Shown here piece by piece: positions 53,109-61,857 of a stretch of DNA of 64,000 nt (position 1 is the stretch's first letter; every line of letters starts with the position of its first letter). The DNA comes from Clostridium sp. Lineage in GTDB: Bacteria; Bacillota; Clostridia; Clostridiales; Clostridiaceae. The DNA lies in NCBI RefSeq assembly GCF_026168755.1, contig NZ_JAPFDR010000001.1, positions 62,001 to 126,000 on the forward strand, given 5' to 3'. Under the pieces are notes generated by a model. The model did not search any database. It was not told the DNA's origin and was given only the letters and a program-made list of their open reading frames with translations. A program made the translations under genes and the position numbers.

Positions 53109-54905
53109 ATGATATATGGAAATATAGATGGTGTAAAAAAGTCTGCTATAGAGGAATTAGAAAGACTTTATAAAACTAAATGTCCAAAAGATGAAGTTTG
53201 TTCTACTGAAATAATAGAAGTAATTTCTAGAGTTTCATCATTTATTGAAAGAGAAATAAGTGTTGCAATAGATAGAAGAGGAAATATTAGAACTATAGCA
53301 ATTGGAGATTCTACTTCAGTAGAAATAGAAACATTAGATATAAGAGAAAAAAGATTAGCAGGTGTTAGAATAATTCATACTCATCCAAATGGTATGAGCA
53401 ATTTATCTGCATTAGACATTAGTGCTTTATTAAAATTAAAATTAGATGCTATTGTAGCTATAGGAATATATGAAGGAAAGATATTAGATTGCTCTTTAGG
53501 AATGTTGACTGTTCTTAATGATACTTTAGATTATGAAGAAACTGCTCATATACCTTTAGAAGAGATATCTAAAATACATATATTAAATAAAATTAATTAT
53601 ATAGATTCTTTAATTAAGGAAAAAGATATAATTGAAGATGATGAAGAAAAAGCTATATTAGTAGGTTCTGATACAAGAGAAAGTTTAGAAGAACTTAAAG
53701 AATTGACAAAAGCTTGTGATATTCCAGTACTTGATAGTGTTTATCAAAGTAGAAGTAAAATAGATGCTGCTTTTTATATTGGTAGAGGTAAAGTTTTAGA
53801 AATTGCTCAATTAAGACAAAAATTAAGAGCAAATGTAGTTATATTTGATGATGAATTATCAGGATCACAAGTTAGAAATTTAGAAGCTGCTATAGGGGCT
53901 AAAGTTATAGATAGAACTACGCTTATTCTTGAGATATTTGCTAGAAGAGCAAAGAGTAGAGAGGCTAAAATTCAAGTTGAATTAGCACAACTTAAATATA
54001 GAATGAGTAGACTTCAAGGGTTAGGTACAATAATGTCAAGAACTGGTGGTGGTATTGGTACTAAAGGGCCTGGAGAAAAGAAACTAGAAACAGATAGAAG
54101 ACATATAAAAGAGCAAATTTATGATTTAAATGATGAATTAAAGAAAATCAAAAAAATTAGAGAAACTCAAAGGGAGAAAAGAAATAAAGAAAGTATTCCA
54201 AAAGTTTCATTAGTTGGATACACAAATGCAGGAAAATCTACTTTAAGAAATGTACTTTGTGATGTAGCAGCTCAAAAAGAAGTTATAGGTAAAGAAAAAG
54301 TATTTGAAGCAGATATGCTATTTGTAACATTAGATATAACAACTAGAGCTATTGTATTAAAAAATAAAGGAGTAATAACTTTAACAGATACAGTTGGATT
54401 TGTTAGAAAGTTACCACATGATTTAGTAGAAGCATTTAAGTCAACTTTAGAAGAAGTAATTTATTCAGATCTTTTATGTCATGTAGTTGATTCTTCAAGT
54501 GATACAGCTTTAGAACAAATTAGAGCTGTAGAAGAAGTTTTATTTGAATTAGGTGCTAAAGATAAGAAAACTTTACTTGTTTTAAATAAAATAGATAAAG
54601 CAACGGAAGAACAACTGGAAGCTATTAAAGAAGCTACAAATGAATATGAAACAATTGAAATTTCAGCAAGAGAAGGTATAAATTTAGATAAATTACTAAA
54701 ACTAATAGAAGAAAATCTTCCTTATAAGATGAAAAAGTGTGAGTATTTAATACCATATGATAGAAGTGATATTAATTCATTCCTTCATAGAAATGGTAGA
54801 GTTTTAGAGGAAGAGTATAGGGAAAATGGAACTTTCATGATTGTTGAAGTTGATGATGAAAGTTATAATAAAAGTAAACATTACATCATAAATATATTAA
54901 TGTAA
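53109..54905 (+). CDS. hflX: HflX GTPase with N-terminal JAMM/RadC-like extension
   Basis: A 598-residue protein, about 170 longer than typical HflX (~420). From about residue 185 it is standard: the HflX N-domain (GRGKVLEIAQLRQKLRANVVIFDDELS), RTGGGIGTKGPGE, then a TRAFAC GTPase with G1 GYTNAGKST (370-378), G3 DTVGF and G4 NKID. HflX splits stalled ribosomes. The first ~170 residues include H90-T-H92-P...S100..D103, which fits the JAMM H-x-H-x10-D metal pattern, with E47/E49 upstream. This resembles the RadC/JAB domain (HNHPSGxxxxSxxD). The extension's role is unknown. GGTGAGGTG precedes the ATG. Confidence 0.93.
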   Translation: MIYGNIDGVKKSAIEELERLYKTKCPKDEVCSTEIIEVISRVSSFIEREISVAIDRRGNIRTIAIGDSTSVEIETLDIREKRLAGVRIIHTHPNGMSNLSALDISALLKLKLDAIVAIGIYEGKILDCSLGMLTVLNDTLDYEETAHIPLEEISKIHILNKINYIDSLIKEKDIIEDDEEKAILVGSDTRESLEELKELTKACDIPVLDSVYQSRSKIDAAFYIGRGKVLEIAQLRQKLRANVVIFDDELSGSQVRNLEAAIGAKVIDRTTLILEIFARRAKSREAKIQVELAQLKYRMSRLQGLGTIMSRTGGGIGTKGPGEKKLETDRRHIKEQIYDLNDELKKIKKIRETQREKRNKESIPKVSLVGYTNAGKSTLRNVLCDVAAQKEVIGKEKVFEADMLFVTLDITTRAIVLKNKGVITLTDTVGFVRKLPHDLVEAFKSTLEEVIYSDLLCHVVDSSSDTALEQIRAVEEVLFELGAKDKKTLLVLNKIDKATEEQLEAIKEATNEYETIEISAREGINLDKLLKLIEENLPYKMKKCEYLIPYDRSDINSFLHRNGRVLEEEYRENGTFMIVEVDDESYNKSKHYIINILM

Positions 54906-55111
54906 TAGTTAATAAGGTTTATTTAATATGGGTTTTGATATTGTTAATAAAAAATAGAAATATTTTAAGGTACTATTAAAAAGTAATTATAAGTACTAGT
55001 AAAATAATTTGTATTTAGCAATATCAGAACCATTTTTATTTTAAGAAATTATCATATGGTTAAATATGTTAAAATATTGATAATTATGGTTATAAAGTAG
55101 GTGGAAATAAA

Positions 55112-56566
55112 ATGGTTAATGGGACAATGATGCAATATTTTGAATGGTTTCTATTACCACAATGTAAATTATGGAATGAAATATCTAGTGAAGCAAATAA
55201 TTTACGTGACTTAGGCATAACAGCTGTATGGATGCCACCAGCATATAAGGGTATTGGTGGAGGATATGATGTTGGATATGGAGCATATGATTTATATGAC
55301 TTAGGAGAGTTTAATCAAAAAGGTAGTATAGAGACTAAATATGGTAGTAAAGATGAATACTTAATGGCTATAAAAATGTTAAATAAAAATTGTATTCAAA
55401 GTTATGGGGATATAGTTTTAAATCATAAAATGGGTGCAGATGAAGCTGAAGAAGTTATGGCCAGAGAGGAAGAGTTTTTTAATAGAAGTATTCCTATTAG
55501 TGGAACTAAAGTAATAAGAGCATGGACTAAGTTTACTTTTCCAGGAAGAAATAATAAATATTCTTCTTTCAAATGGGATTGGAATGCTTTTGATGGAATA
55601 GATTATGATGATAAAACAAAAAGAAATAGTATATATAAGTTTTTAAATAAGGAGTGGAGCAATAGAGTAGATAAAGAAAATGGTAATTATGATTACCTTA
55701 TGGGTGCTGACTTAGATTTTTCCAATAGAGATGTTGTGGAAGAACTTAAAAAATGGGGAAAATGGTATATTGATCTTACCAATATTGATGGATTTAGGCT
55801 AGATGCTGTTAAGCATATAAATTATGAATTTTTTGTAGAATGGTTAGAGTATTTAAGAAAAGAGAGTGGAAAAGAATTATTTTCAGTAGGGGAATATTGG
55901 AATGCTAATGTATATGTACTATTAGAATATTTAAAAAATACTAAATATGTTATGTCTTTGTTTGATGTACCATTACATTTTAATTTATATGAAGCTTCTC
56001 GTAGTAATGGTGATTTTGATATGAGAAATATTTTTAAAGGTACATTAGTAGAACAATATTCAACAAAGGCAGTAACTTTTGTTGATAATCATGATACTCA
56101 ATTAGGAAGTTCACTACAATCATGGGTAGAGTCTTGGTTTAAACCTATAGCATATTCTTTAATATTATTAAGAATAGAGGGATATCCTTGTATATTTTAT
56201 GGAGATTATTATGGGATACCAAGCAATGGATATTTTGGTATAGGAAGTTATTTGGATTTGTTATTAAAGGCTAGAAAACAATTAGCATATGGTGAACAAC
56301 ATGATTATTTTGATGATAAAAATATAGTTGGATGGACAAGAGAAGGAGTTAAAGAATATAACAATTCAGGTTTAGCTGTTTTATTAACAAATAAGTTAGG
56401 TGGAGAGAAGAAAATGTATGTAGGAAATCAGTTTTCAGGTGAGAATTTTAAAGATTTGCTTTCAAACTTTCAAGAAAAAGTAGTTATTGATGAGGAGGGA
56501 TTTGGAAATTTTATGGTTAGAAACGGAAGTGTATCTGTTTGGGTATTAGATAAGGTAGATATATAA
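55112..56566 (+). CDS. Intracellular alpha-amylase (GH13)
   Basis: A 484-residue glycoside hydrolase with the start MVNGTMMQYFEW typical of the liquefying/AmyA type (GH13 subfamily 5). Conserved regions are DIVLNHK near residue 102, GFRLDAVKH (nucleophile D) near 229, the acid E in SVGEYW near 263 and FVDNHDTQ near 332. No signal peptide is seen, so it acts on internal glycogen-like polymer or imported maltodextrins. Monocistronic; GTAGGTGG precedes the ATG. Confidence 0.94.
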   Translation: MVNGTMMQYFEWFLLPQCKLWNEISSEANNLRDLGITAVWMPPAYKGIGGGYDVGYGAYDLYDLGEFNQKGSIETKYGSKDEYLMAIKMLNKNCIQSYGDIVLNHKMGADEAEEVMAREEEFFNRSIPISGTKVIRAWTKFTFPGRNNKYSSFKWDWNAFDGIDYDDKTKRNSIYKFLNKEWSNRVDKENGNYDYLMGADLDFSNRDVVEELKKWGKWYIDLTNIDGFRLDAVKHINYEFFVEWLEYLRKESGKELFSVGEYWNANVYVLLEYLKNTKYVMSLFDVPLHFNLYEASRSNGDFDMRNIFKGTLVEQYSTKAVTFVDNHDTQLGSSLQSWVESWFKPIAYSLILLRIEGYPCIFYGDYYGIPSNGYFGIGSYLDLLLKARKQLAYGEQHDYFDDKNIVGWTREGVKEYNNSGLAVLLTNKLGGEKKMYVGNQFSGENFKDLLSNFQEKVVIDEEGFGNFMVRNGSVSVWVLDKVDI

Positions 56567-56607
56567 ATTATTTAATAGGTAAAAAAACAAGTATATAAAA
56601 TTATATA

Positions 56608-56655
56608 AATAGCACAGGATTATTTAAGATTATAATTCTGTGCTATTATTTTATA
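56608..56655 (+). terminator. Terminator of the amylase gene
   Basis: AATAGCACAG (56608-56617) pairs with CTGTGCTATT (56638-56647), with an inner ATTAT/ATAAT, then T-rich sequence. Confidence 0.8.
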
Positions 56656-56660
56656 AAAAT

Positions 56661-56708
56661 TTGACCACATTTACTATATTTTCTATAATTAAATGTATCA
56701 ATACATTT
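56661..56708 (+). promoter_or_regulatory. Promoter and palindromic operator of the MocR-type gene
   Basis: TTGACC (56661-56666), a 17-base spacer and consensus TATAAT (56684-56689) give a strong promoter with a start near 56696. AAATGTAT-CA-ATACATTT (56691-56708), a perfect palindrome, covers that start point. GntR/MocR regulators commonly control their own gene from such a site. Confidence 0.72.
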
Positions 56709-56732
56709 AACAATAAGAATGATGGGGTCAAT

Positions 56733-58145
56733 ATGGAAAAGTATAATATTGAATTTAATGATTATGAATCTAAGTATATTCAAATTGCAGATAATATTAA
56801 GAATTTGATTAATTCTAAGATAATAAAGGATGGCGATAAGTTACCACCTATAAGGGCATTAGCTAAGGAATTAAAAGTAAATAATGTTACAATAGTAAGT
56901 TGTTACGATAAGCTTGTAAGTGAAGGTTATGCTTATCAAAAAATGGGTTCAGGCACTTATGCTAAGAAAAGGGAAATTACTGATTATTTTAGAAAAGAGT
57001 ACTCTAAAGAAATTAAATTAATAAAAAATAATTATGATAAAAATATAATTGATTTTACAGGAGAAAGTTCTAGAAAGGTGAACTTTCCTATAAATCAATT
57101 TAAAAGGGTTATAAATGAAGTTTTAGATAGAGATGGTGCAGATGCATTAATCAAGGAAGAAGCTTTTGGATATGCAAATCTTAGAGAAACTATAAATAAA
57201 GTATTTTGGAATAACTCTTTAAATATAGAGAACTTATTAATAGTATCAGGAGCACAACAAGGGATAGATATTGCATCAAAAGCAATATTAAATATTAATG
57301 ATAATGTTATTGTTGAAAAACCAACTTATGCAGGAGCATTATCAGTGTTTAAATTTAGAAGAGCAAATTTATTTGAAATGCCTGTAGAAGAGGATGGTAT
57401 AAATATAAAAAAGCTTGAAGAAATATTAAGAAAAAATAAAATTAAATGTTTTTATACAATGAGTTATTTTCAAAACCCAACTGGAATTAGTTATAGTCAT
57501 GAAAAGAAGCTTGCTATTTTAGAGTTAGCAGAAAAATATGATTTTTATATAATAGAGGATGATTATTTGTCAGAGCTAATATTTGATGATAATATAAAAC
57601 ACGAACCATTTAAGGTTTTAGATAAAAATGATAGAGTAATTTATATAAAAAGTTTTTCAAAAATATTTTTGCCAGGTATAAGACTTGGATATATAATATC
57701 TCCAAAAAGTTTTAGAGAAAGTATTCAAAACTCAAAAATTAATACAGATATTGCAACATCCACATTAATGCAAAGAGCTTTAGAAATGTATATTAAAGAC
57801 GGCTATTGGATTGAATATATAGATAATTTGAGAAGCGAATATATAAAAAGATATGAGTTAATGAAAAAGCTAATTAATGAAAAGTTAAAAAAGTATGTAG
57901 TGTTTTTTGATCCTAAAGGTGGATTAAGCTTTTATTTAAATATTAAAGATAAAGAAATTAAATCAAAGGAATTATTTTATAGGCTTAAGGAAAAGGGAGT
58001 TTATATTACTCCAGGAACATTATTTTATAAGGGATCAAACTTAGGAGAGCAATATTTTAAGGTTAGTTTTTCACAAGTTAACCAGGAAGAAATAATAAGC
58101 GGAATTGATATAATTAAGGAGGAGCTGGAAAAATGGCATATATAA
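56733..58145 (+). CDS. MocR-type transcription factor (GntR HTH + aminotransferase domain)
   Basis: A 470-residue fusion. I start at the ATG at 56733; the longer in-frame start at 56640 lies upstream of the promoter. Residues ~10-75 are a GntR winged helix (IADNIKNLINSKIIKDGDKLPPIRALAKELKVNNVTI). About 110-470 is a fold-type I aminotransferase domain with SGAQQGIDIA, FQNPTG, EDDYLSEL and the PLP lysine in YIKSFSKIFLPGIRLG. MocR proteins sense PLP or amino-acid derivatives (PdxR, GabR). No pdxST or gab genes adjoin, so the target is unknown. It overlaps yigZ by 13 bases. Confidence 0.93.
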   Translation: MEKYNIEFNDYESKYIQIADNIKNLINSKIIKDGDKLPPIRALAKELKVNNVTIVSCYDKLVSEGYAYQKMGSGTYAKKREITDYFRKEYSKEIKLIKNNYDKNIIDFTGESSRKVNFPINQFKRVINEVLDRDGADALIKEEAFGYANLRETINKVFWNNSLNIENLLIVSGAQQGIDIASKAILNINDNVIVEKPTYAGALSVFKFRRANLFEMPVEEDGINIKKLEEILRKNKIKCFYTMSYFQNPTGISYSHEKKLAILELAEKYDFYIIEDDYLSELIFDDNIKHEPFKVLDKNDRVIYIKSFSKIFLPGIRLGYIISPKSFRESIQNSKINTDIATSTLMQRALEMYIKDGYWIEYIDNLRSEYIKRYELMKKLINEKLKKYVVFFDPKGGLSFYLNIKDKEIKSKELFYRLKEKGVYITPGTLFYKGSNLGEQYFKVSFSQVNQEEIISGIDIIKEELEKWHI

Positions 58146-58780
58146 CGATAAGAGAATATGGAGAAGATAGCTTTATTGAAAAAAAATCTGAATTTATTGG
58201 ATATGCAAAAAGAGTAGAAAATGAAGAGGAAGCAAAAGCATTTGTAGCAGAAATAAAATCAAAGCATAAACAAGCAAGACATAATTGTTGGGGATATATA
58301 ATTGGTGAAAATATGGGGATTCAAAGATATAGCGATGATGGTGAACCACAGGGAACAGCAGGAATTCCTATTTTAGAGGTAATGAAAAAATCTAATATTA
58401 CAGATTGTGCAGTTGTTGTAACAAGATATTTTGGTGGTATTTTGTTAGGAACTGGAGGATTAACAAGAGCGTACACAAAAGGAGCTTCTATAGCATTAAA
58501 AGCTGGAGGTGTAGTAGAAAAGGTTCAAGGTGTTAAGGTATCTCTTACTTTAGATTATGATATGATAGGGAAAGTACAGTATTTTTGTGGACAAAATAAT
58601 TGGCATATTGAAGATATAGAATATACAGATAAAGTTATAGTACACATACTTGCAGAAGTTTCTGTAGCAGAAGAAATAGAAAAAGAAGCTATAGAAGCAA
58701 GTAATGGAAAGATAATAGTTGAAAAAAGTAAGTCAGGGGTGTATTTTAAAGAAGAGAATAGATTATATAGTATAATATAG
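58133..58780 (+). CDS. yigZ: YigZ/IMPACT family protein
   Basis: A 215-residue protein with the UPF0029 (IMPACT) N-domain: FIGYAKRVENEEEAKAFV, KHKQARHNCWGYIIG and the signature GEPQGTAGIPILEVM then VVVTRYFGGILLGTGGL (about 95-115). A C-terminal ferredoxin-like domain follows. Yeast and mammalian relatives modulate Gcn2; the bacterial role is unclear. AAGGAGGAGC precedes its ATG, which lies inside the end of the MocR gene, so the two are coupled. Confidence 0.94.
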   Translation: MAYITIREYGEDSFIEKKSEFIGYAKRVENEEEAKAFVAEIKSKHKQARHNCWGYIIGENMGIQRYSDDGEPQGTAGIPILEVMKKSNITDCAVVVTRYFGGILLGTGGLTRAYTKGASIALKAGGVVEKVQGVKVSLTLDYDMIGKVQYFCGQNNWHIEDIEYTDKVIVHILAEVSVAEEIEKEAIEASNGKIIVEKSKSGVYFKEENRLYSII

Positions 58781-58796
58781 TTATAGGAGCCCACTC

Positions 58797-58923
58797 AACT
58801 AACTTTCGTTAGTTGAAGTTAATTTCCATTATCAAAATTAAAATTTTGAATTTAATTTCGGAAACACGCTACTCACTATTATTCGTATGTGTAAGTTCGA
58901 TTGACAGAATTAAAATTTTGAAT
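58797..58923. repeat. Intergenic repeat cluster upstream of yebC
   Basis: CAACTAAC-TTTC-GTTAGTTG (58797-58816) is a perfect 8-bp hairpin. AATTAAAATTTTGAAT occurs twice as a 16-base direct repeat (58836-58851 and 58908-58923). The stretch is non-coding and has more order than neighbouring gaps. It could be a decayed mobile palindrome or an RNA leader; I cannot assign it. Confidence 0.5.
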
Positions 58924-58933
58924 CTCACTTAAA

Positions 58934-58962
58934 TTGTTAAATAATAATCCTTATGGTATAAT
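58934..58962 (+). promoter_or_regulatory. Promoter of yebC
   Basis: TTGTTA (58934-58939), a 17-base spacer and TATAAT (58957-58962), about 50 bases before the ATG. Confidence 0.65.
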
Positions 58963-59012
58963 ATAAAAAGATTTTTATTAATAGATTAAAAAAGATTTAG
59001 GAGGATGAAATA

Positions 59013-59753
59013 ATGTCAGGACATTCAAAATGGCATAATATACAAAACAAAAAAGGTAAAGCTGATGCTAAAAGAGGGAAAATCTTTACTAAAATTGGTA
59101 GAGAGTTAATGATAGCTGTTAAAAATGGAGGACCAGATCCTGATAACAACCCTAAATTAAGAGATGCGATAGCAAAGGCAAAAGCAGCTAACATGCCAAA
59201 TGATACAGTACAAAGATCAATAAAGAAAGCTTCAGGTGAATTAGGAGCAGTGGATTATGAAAGAATAGTATACGAAGGATATGGACCATCAGGAGTTGCT
59301 GTTATTGTTGATACTTTAACTGATAATAAGAATAGATCAGCAGGAAATGTAAGAAGTGCTTTCACTAAAGGTGGTGGAAACATGGGAACTACAGGTTGTG
59401 TAGGATTCATGTTCCAAGAAAAAGGTGAAATTGTTATAGAAAAGGGAGATCTTGACGAAGAAGAGTTAATGATGATGGCATTAGATGCTGGAGCTGAAGA
59501 TTTCAATAGTGATGAAGAAGAAGTATTCATAATCACAACTGCACCAGAAGATTTTGGTACAGTAAGAGAAGCTTTAGAAGCTGAAGGATTAGAATTCTTA
59601 GAAGCAGCAGTTAAAATGATTCCAGATACATATACTGAAATTGATGAAGAAGCAGCTAAAAAATTCCAAAAGATGTTAGACTTACTTGAAGATGATGATG
59701 ATGTTCAAGAAGTTTACCATAATGCTGAATTCCCAGAAGGATGGGATGAGTAG
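59013..59753 (+). CDS. yebC: YebC/PmpR (TACO1) family protein
   Basis: A 246-residue protein of normal length. It starts with the invariant [25 protein letters not shown] and continues with [25 protein letters not shown] and TDNKNRS. YebC proteins are known both as DNA-binding regulators and as factors that ease translation of proline stretches, like mitochondrial TACO1. AGGAGGATG precedes the ATG. Confidence 0.96.
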   Translation: MSGHSKWHNIQNKKGKADAKRGKIFTKIGRELMIAVKNGGPDPDNNPKLRDAIAKAKAANMPNDTVQRSIKKASGELGAVDYERIVYEGYGPSGVAVIVDTLTDNKNRSAGNVRSAFTKGGGNMGTTGCVGFMFQEKGEIVIEKGDLDEEELMMMALDAGAEDFNSDEEEVFIITTAPEDFGTVREALEAEGLEFLEAAVKMIPDTYTEIDEEAAKKFQKMLDLLEDDDDVQEVYHNAEFPEGWDE

Positions 59754-59832
59754 GACGTTTAGGGGTATTCTAAACTTAAAAAAATCATTCGATAGTGATA
59801 TACATTTGATTTATTTACACTGAGAATAATTT

Positions 59833-59976
59833 AAAAATAAACACTTGAATTTTAAGGGACGTATGACTATTGAAATTAGACTTAAATAAGGTTTCTCAGT
59901 ATATAAAATAGAAAAAGAGCTAGGTCTATCAATAAATATCATTACAAATGAAATAAATCGCGGTATAACTACATAA
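59833..59976 (+). pseudogene. IS30-family transposase N-terminal remnant
   Basis: In the frame of the ATG at 59863, translation gives KHLNFKGRMTIEIRLK, an in-frame stop (59887-59889), then GFSVYKIEKELGLS and INIITNEINRG before a second stop at 59974. This is the first helix-turn-helix of IS30-type transposases (pattern G-x-S-x-x-x-IAKELGRS-x-x-T-I-x-x-E-I-x-R-G). The catalytic DDE part is absent. It is a dead fragment of a past insertion. Confidence 0.65.
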
Positions 59977-60168
59977 CTAAAGCTAGGCCAAAGTGGAAAT
60001 AATCAAAACACTAACAATGGAAATAATACAGGAAATAGTAGTACTGGACCCAATGATAAATTACCACAAACAGGATCAACTATTTCTTCTATTCAAATTG
60101 TATTTATAGCATTAGTTATAACCGAAATTGTAGTTGTACTTCTTAAGAAAAAAGAAAATGTTGTATAA
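59977..60168 (+). pseudogene. C-terminal remnant of an LPXTG surface protein
   Basis: Sixty-three codons ending at TAA 60166-60168 carry an Asn/Gly/Thr/Ser-rich spacer, then LPQTG, a hydrophobic stretch (IQIVFIALVITEIVVVLL) and a KKKEN tail. This is a complete sortase sorting signal. There is no start codon or ribosome site, and the fragment abuts the IS30 remnant directly in the same frame. The N-terminal part of the surface protein is lost, probably through insertion and deletion. Confidence 0.7.
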
Positions 60169-60185
60169 ATTAAATAATATAAGCA

Positions 60186-60259
60186 TTGACAAACTTAATG
60201 TTAAATGATAGGATAAAGAAAAAATCCCTTTAAATTGATTCGAGAAATCAATAAGGAAG
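60186..60259 (+). promoter_or_regulatory. Promoter and PyrR-type binding loop upstream of the symporter gene
   Basis: TTGACA (60186-60191), 17 bases, TAGGAT (60209-60214), then CCCTTTAAA (60226-60234), a TTGATT/AATCAA hairpin showing CGAGA (60241-60245), and ATAAGGAAG (60251-60259). Order, spacing and the CCTTTAAA, CGAGA and ATAAGGAAGTT blocks match the pyrB leader at 39454-39530. The hexaloop reads UCGAGA rather than strict CNGNGA. Confidence 0.65.
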
Positions 60260-60333
60260 TTATAGTATGCTTATAAAATTATCTTTTAATATAAATATAC
60301 TTATTAATAAAGATAAAAGTTTTGAATTATATT

Positions 60334-60364
60334 AGCCTTCCTTGTTTTTAGGAAGGCTTTTTTG
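60334..60364 (+). terminator. Attenuator terminator before the symporter gene
   Basis: AGCCTTCC pairs with GGAAGGCT, followed by a T run. Its 5' arm region CTTCCTT is complementary to AAGGAAG in the binding loop (60253-60259), allowing an alternative antiterminator. Confidence 0.85.
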
Positions 60365-60440
60365 TATAAGTCAAAAAAGTATATTATGCCTTATTTAGTT
60401 ATTTGAATTAGGGAATAAACTAGTAAGGAGACTGAAACAA

Positions 60441-61817
60441 ATGAAAAGAAGTAAAATTAACAACAGTAACAAATTAGCCATAAAAATGGCAGTAGCTCTT
60501 GTTTTAGGGTTAGCAGTAGGAGTAGGATGTATAATACTTAGAGAAAATCTAAACGCTAATGGAAATGGACATATATGGACAAGTATTAACAACATATTAT
60601 TCCAAGATATTTCACAAGAAGGAGCAACAAGTGCTTTAGGAATCTTTTATATAGTAGGTCAATTATTTGTAAATTCGCTTCAATTAGTAATAGTACCAAT
60701 GGTATTTACATCAATAGCTTTAGCTATGTGTAAAATAAGTGATACTAAAAAACTAGGTCGTATTTCATATAAGACAATATTAGGTTTCTTGGTAACATCG
60801 GTTTTTGCTTTAGCATTAGCAGGAACAGTTGGATTTATAATTAAAAATTTAGGCTTATTTACAGCAAATGTGGAAAATGTTACAGCACAAGCAGGTGTAG
60901 CAAGCTCTACAAATCCATTATTAATAATAGTACAAGCAATACCAAATAATATAATAGCAGCATTTTCTACAAATGGAAGTATTCTTGCAGTAGTTTTTGT
61001 AGCAGTAGTATTAGGACTTTGTATAAATACTTTAGGGGAAAAAATAAAGGTATTAAAAACTTTATTAGAAGAAATAAATTCAATTATAACAGTATTTTTA
61101 GGTTTTATAATAACAAAGTTTGGTCCTGCAGCAATATTTGTATTAATTACAAGGACATTTGCAATATATGGTATAGATAATTTAAAACCAGCACTTGTAT
61201 ATGTAATTACTACAGTGTTTACACTATTATTATTCTTAGTATTTGGATATGCATTGTTTATAGCAATTGGAGCTAGACTTAATCCAATTAAATTTGTAAA
61301 AAAGATAGGTAAGGTTGCTTTATTTGGGTTTTCAACTTCATCTTCAGCAGCAACATTACCTTTAAATACAAAAACTACAACTGAAGAATTAGGTGTTAGT
61401 GAAGATATTGCATCATTTATATTACCACTTGGAATGACTATAAATATGAATGGTACAGCAATAATGCAAGTTATAGCAGCTATATTCATAGCTACAAGTG
61501 CAGGATATGATGTAACTATTGGCAATATAGTAGTTATAGCTCTATTAGCTTTAATATCATCTGTTGGTACACCAGCAGCTCCAGGTGCAGGTGCAATAAT
61601 ACTATTCACTGTATTAACAGGAATGGGATATAATAATGATGCAGCAATACTTGCTTATTCATTAATACTTGCAATAAACAGACCAATAGAAATGTTAGTG
61701 ACTTCTCTAAATGTAGTTGGAGATTCAGCAACAAGTGTTGTAGTTGCAAAGTCAGAAGGTATGTTAGATGAAGAAGTTTATAATAAAGAAATAGTTTTAG
61801 ATAGAGAGTTAGCTTAA
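60441..61817 (+). CDS. Dicarboxylate/amino acid:cation symporter (DAACS family)
   Basis: A 458-residue membrane protein of the GltP/DctA family. The serine-rich reentrant loop FSTSSSAATLPL near residue 297 and the Na+/substrate motif GMTINMNGTA near 332 are intact. GTPAAPGAGAI near 375 forms the second reentrant loop, and NVVGDSATSVVVAKSEG closes the core. It would import aspartate, glutamate, C4-dicarboxylate or, as for DctA, orotate. The PyrR-type leader in front points to a pyrimidine-linked substrate. AAGGAG precedes the ATG. Confidence 0.93.
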   Translation: MKRSKINNSNKLAIKMAVALVLGLAVGVGCIILRENLNANGNGHIWTSINNILFQDISQEGATSALGIFYIVGQLFVNSLQLVIVPMVFTSIALAMCKISDTKKLGRISYKTILGFLVTSVFALALAGTVGFIIKNLGLFTANVENVTAQAGVASSTNPLLIIVQAIPNNIIAAFSTNGSILAVVFVAVVLGLCINTLGEKIKVLKTLLEEINSIITVFLGFIITKFGPAAIFVLITRTFAIYGIDNLKPALVYVITTVFTLLLFLVFGYALFIAIGARLNPIKFVKKIGKVALFGFSTSSSAATLPLNTKTTTEELGVSEDIASFILPLGMTINMNGTAIMQVIAAIFIATSAGYDVTIGNIVVIALLALISSVGTPAAPGAGAIILFTVLTGMGYNNDAAILAYSLILAINRPIEMLVTSLNVVGDSATSVVVAKSEGMLDEEVYNKEIVLDRELA

Positions 61818-61833
61818 TAAGCTAACTCTTTAA
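61803..61833 (+). terminator. Terminator of the symporter gene
   Basis: AGAGTTAGCTT and its complement form a stem that starts within the last codons and includes the stop; a short T-rich tail follows. Confidence 0.6.
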
Positions 61834-61857
61834 TTTTATATATTTTTATATAAAGAA

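Larger units (their letters stand above)
59754..60440. other. Gene-remnant and leader region between yebC and the symporter
   Basis: This 687-base gap holds a decayed IS30-type fragment (59833-59976), a promoterless LPXTG tail fragment (59977-60168) and a PyrR-type leader with promoter and terminator (60186-60364). The first ~80 bases show only a weak hairpin (59757-59775) without a T run. Confidence 0.6.

Noticed and set aside
59863..60168. One intact gene running from the ATG at 59863 to the LPXTG tail
   Set aside because: In-frame stops at 59887 and 59974 break it, and the two halves belong to unrelated families.
60680..61609. 309-codon open frame on the minus strand
   Set aside because: It lies wholly inside the symporter gene on the other strand and reads as low-information sequence without a ribosome site; a shadow of the real gene.
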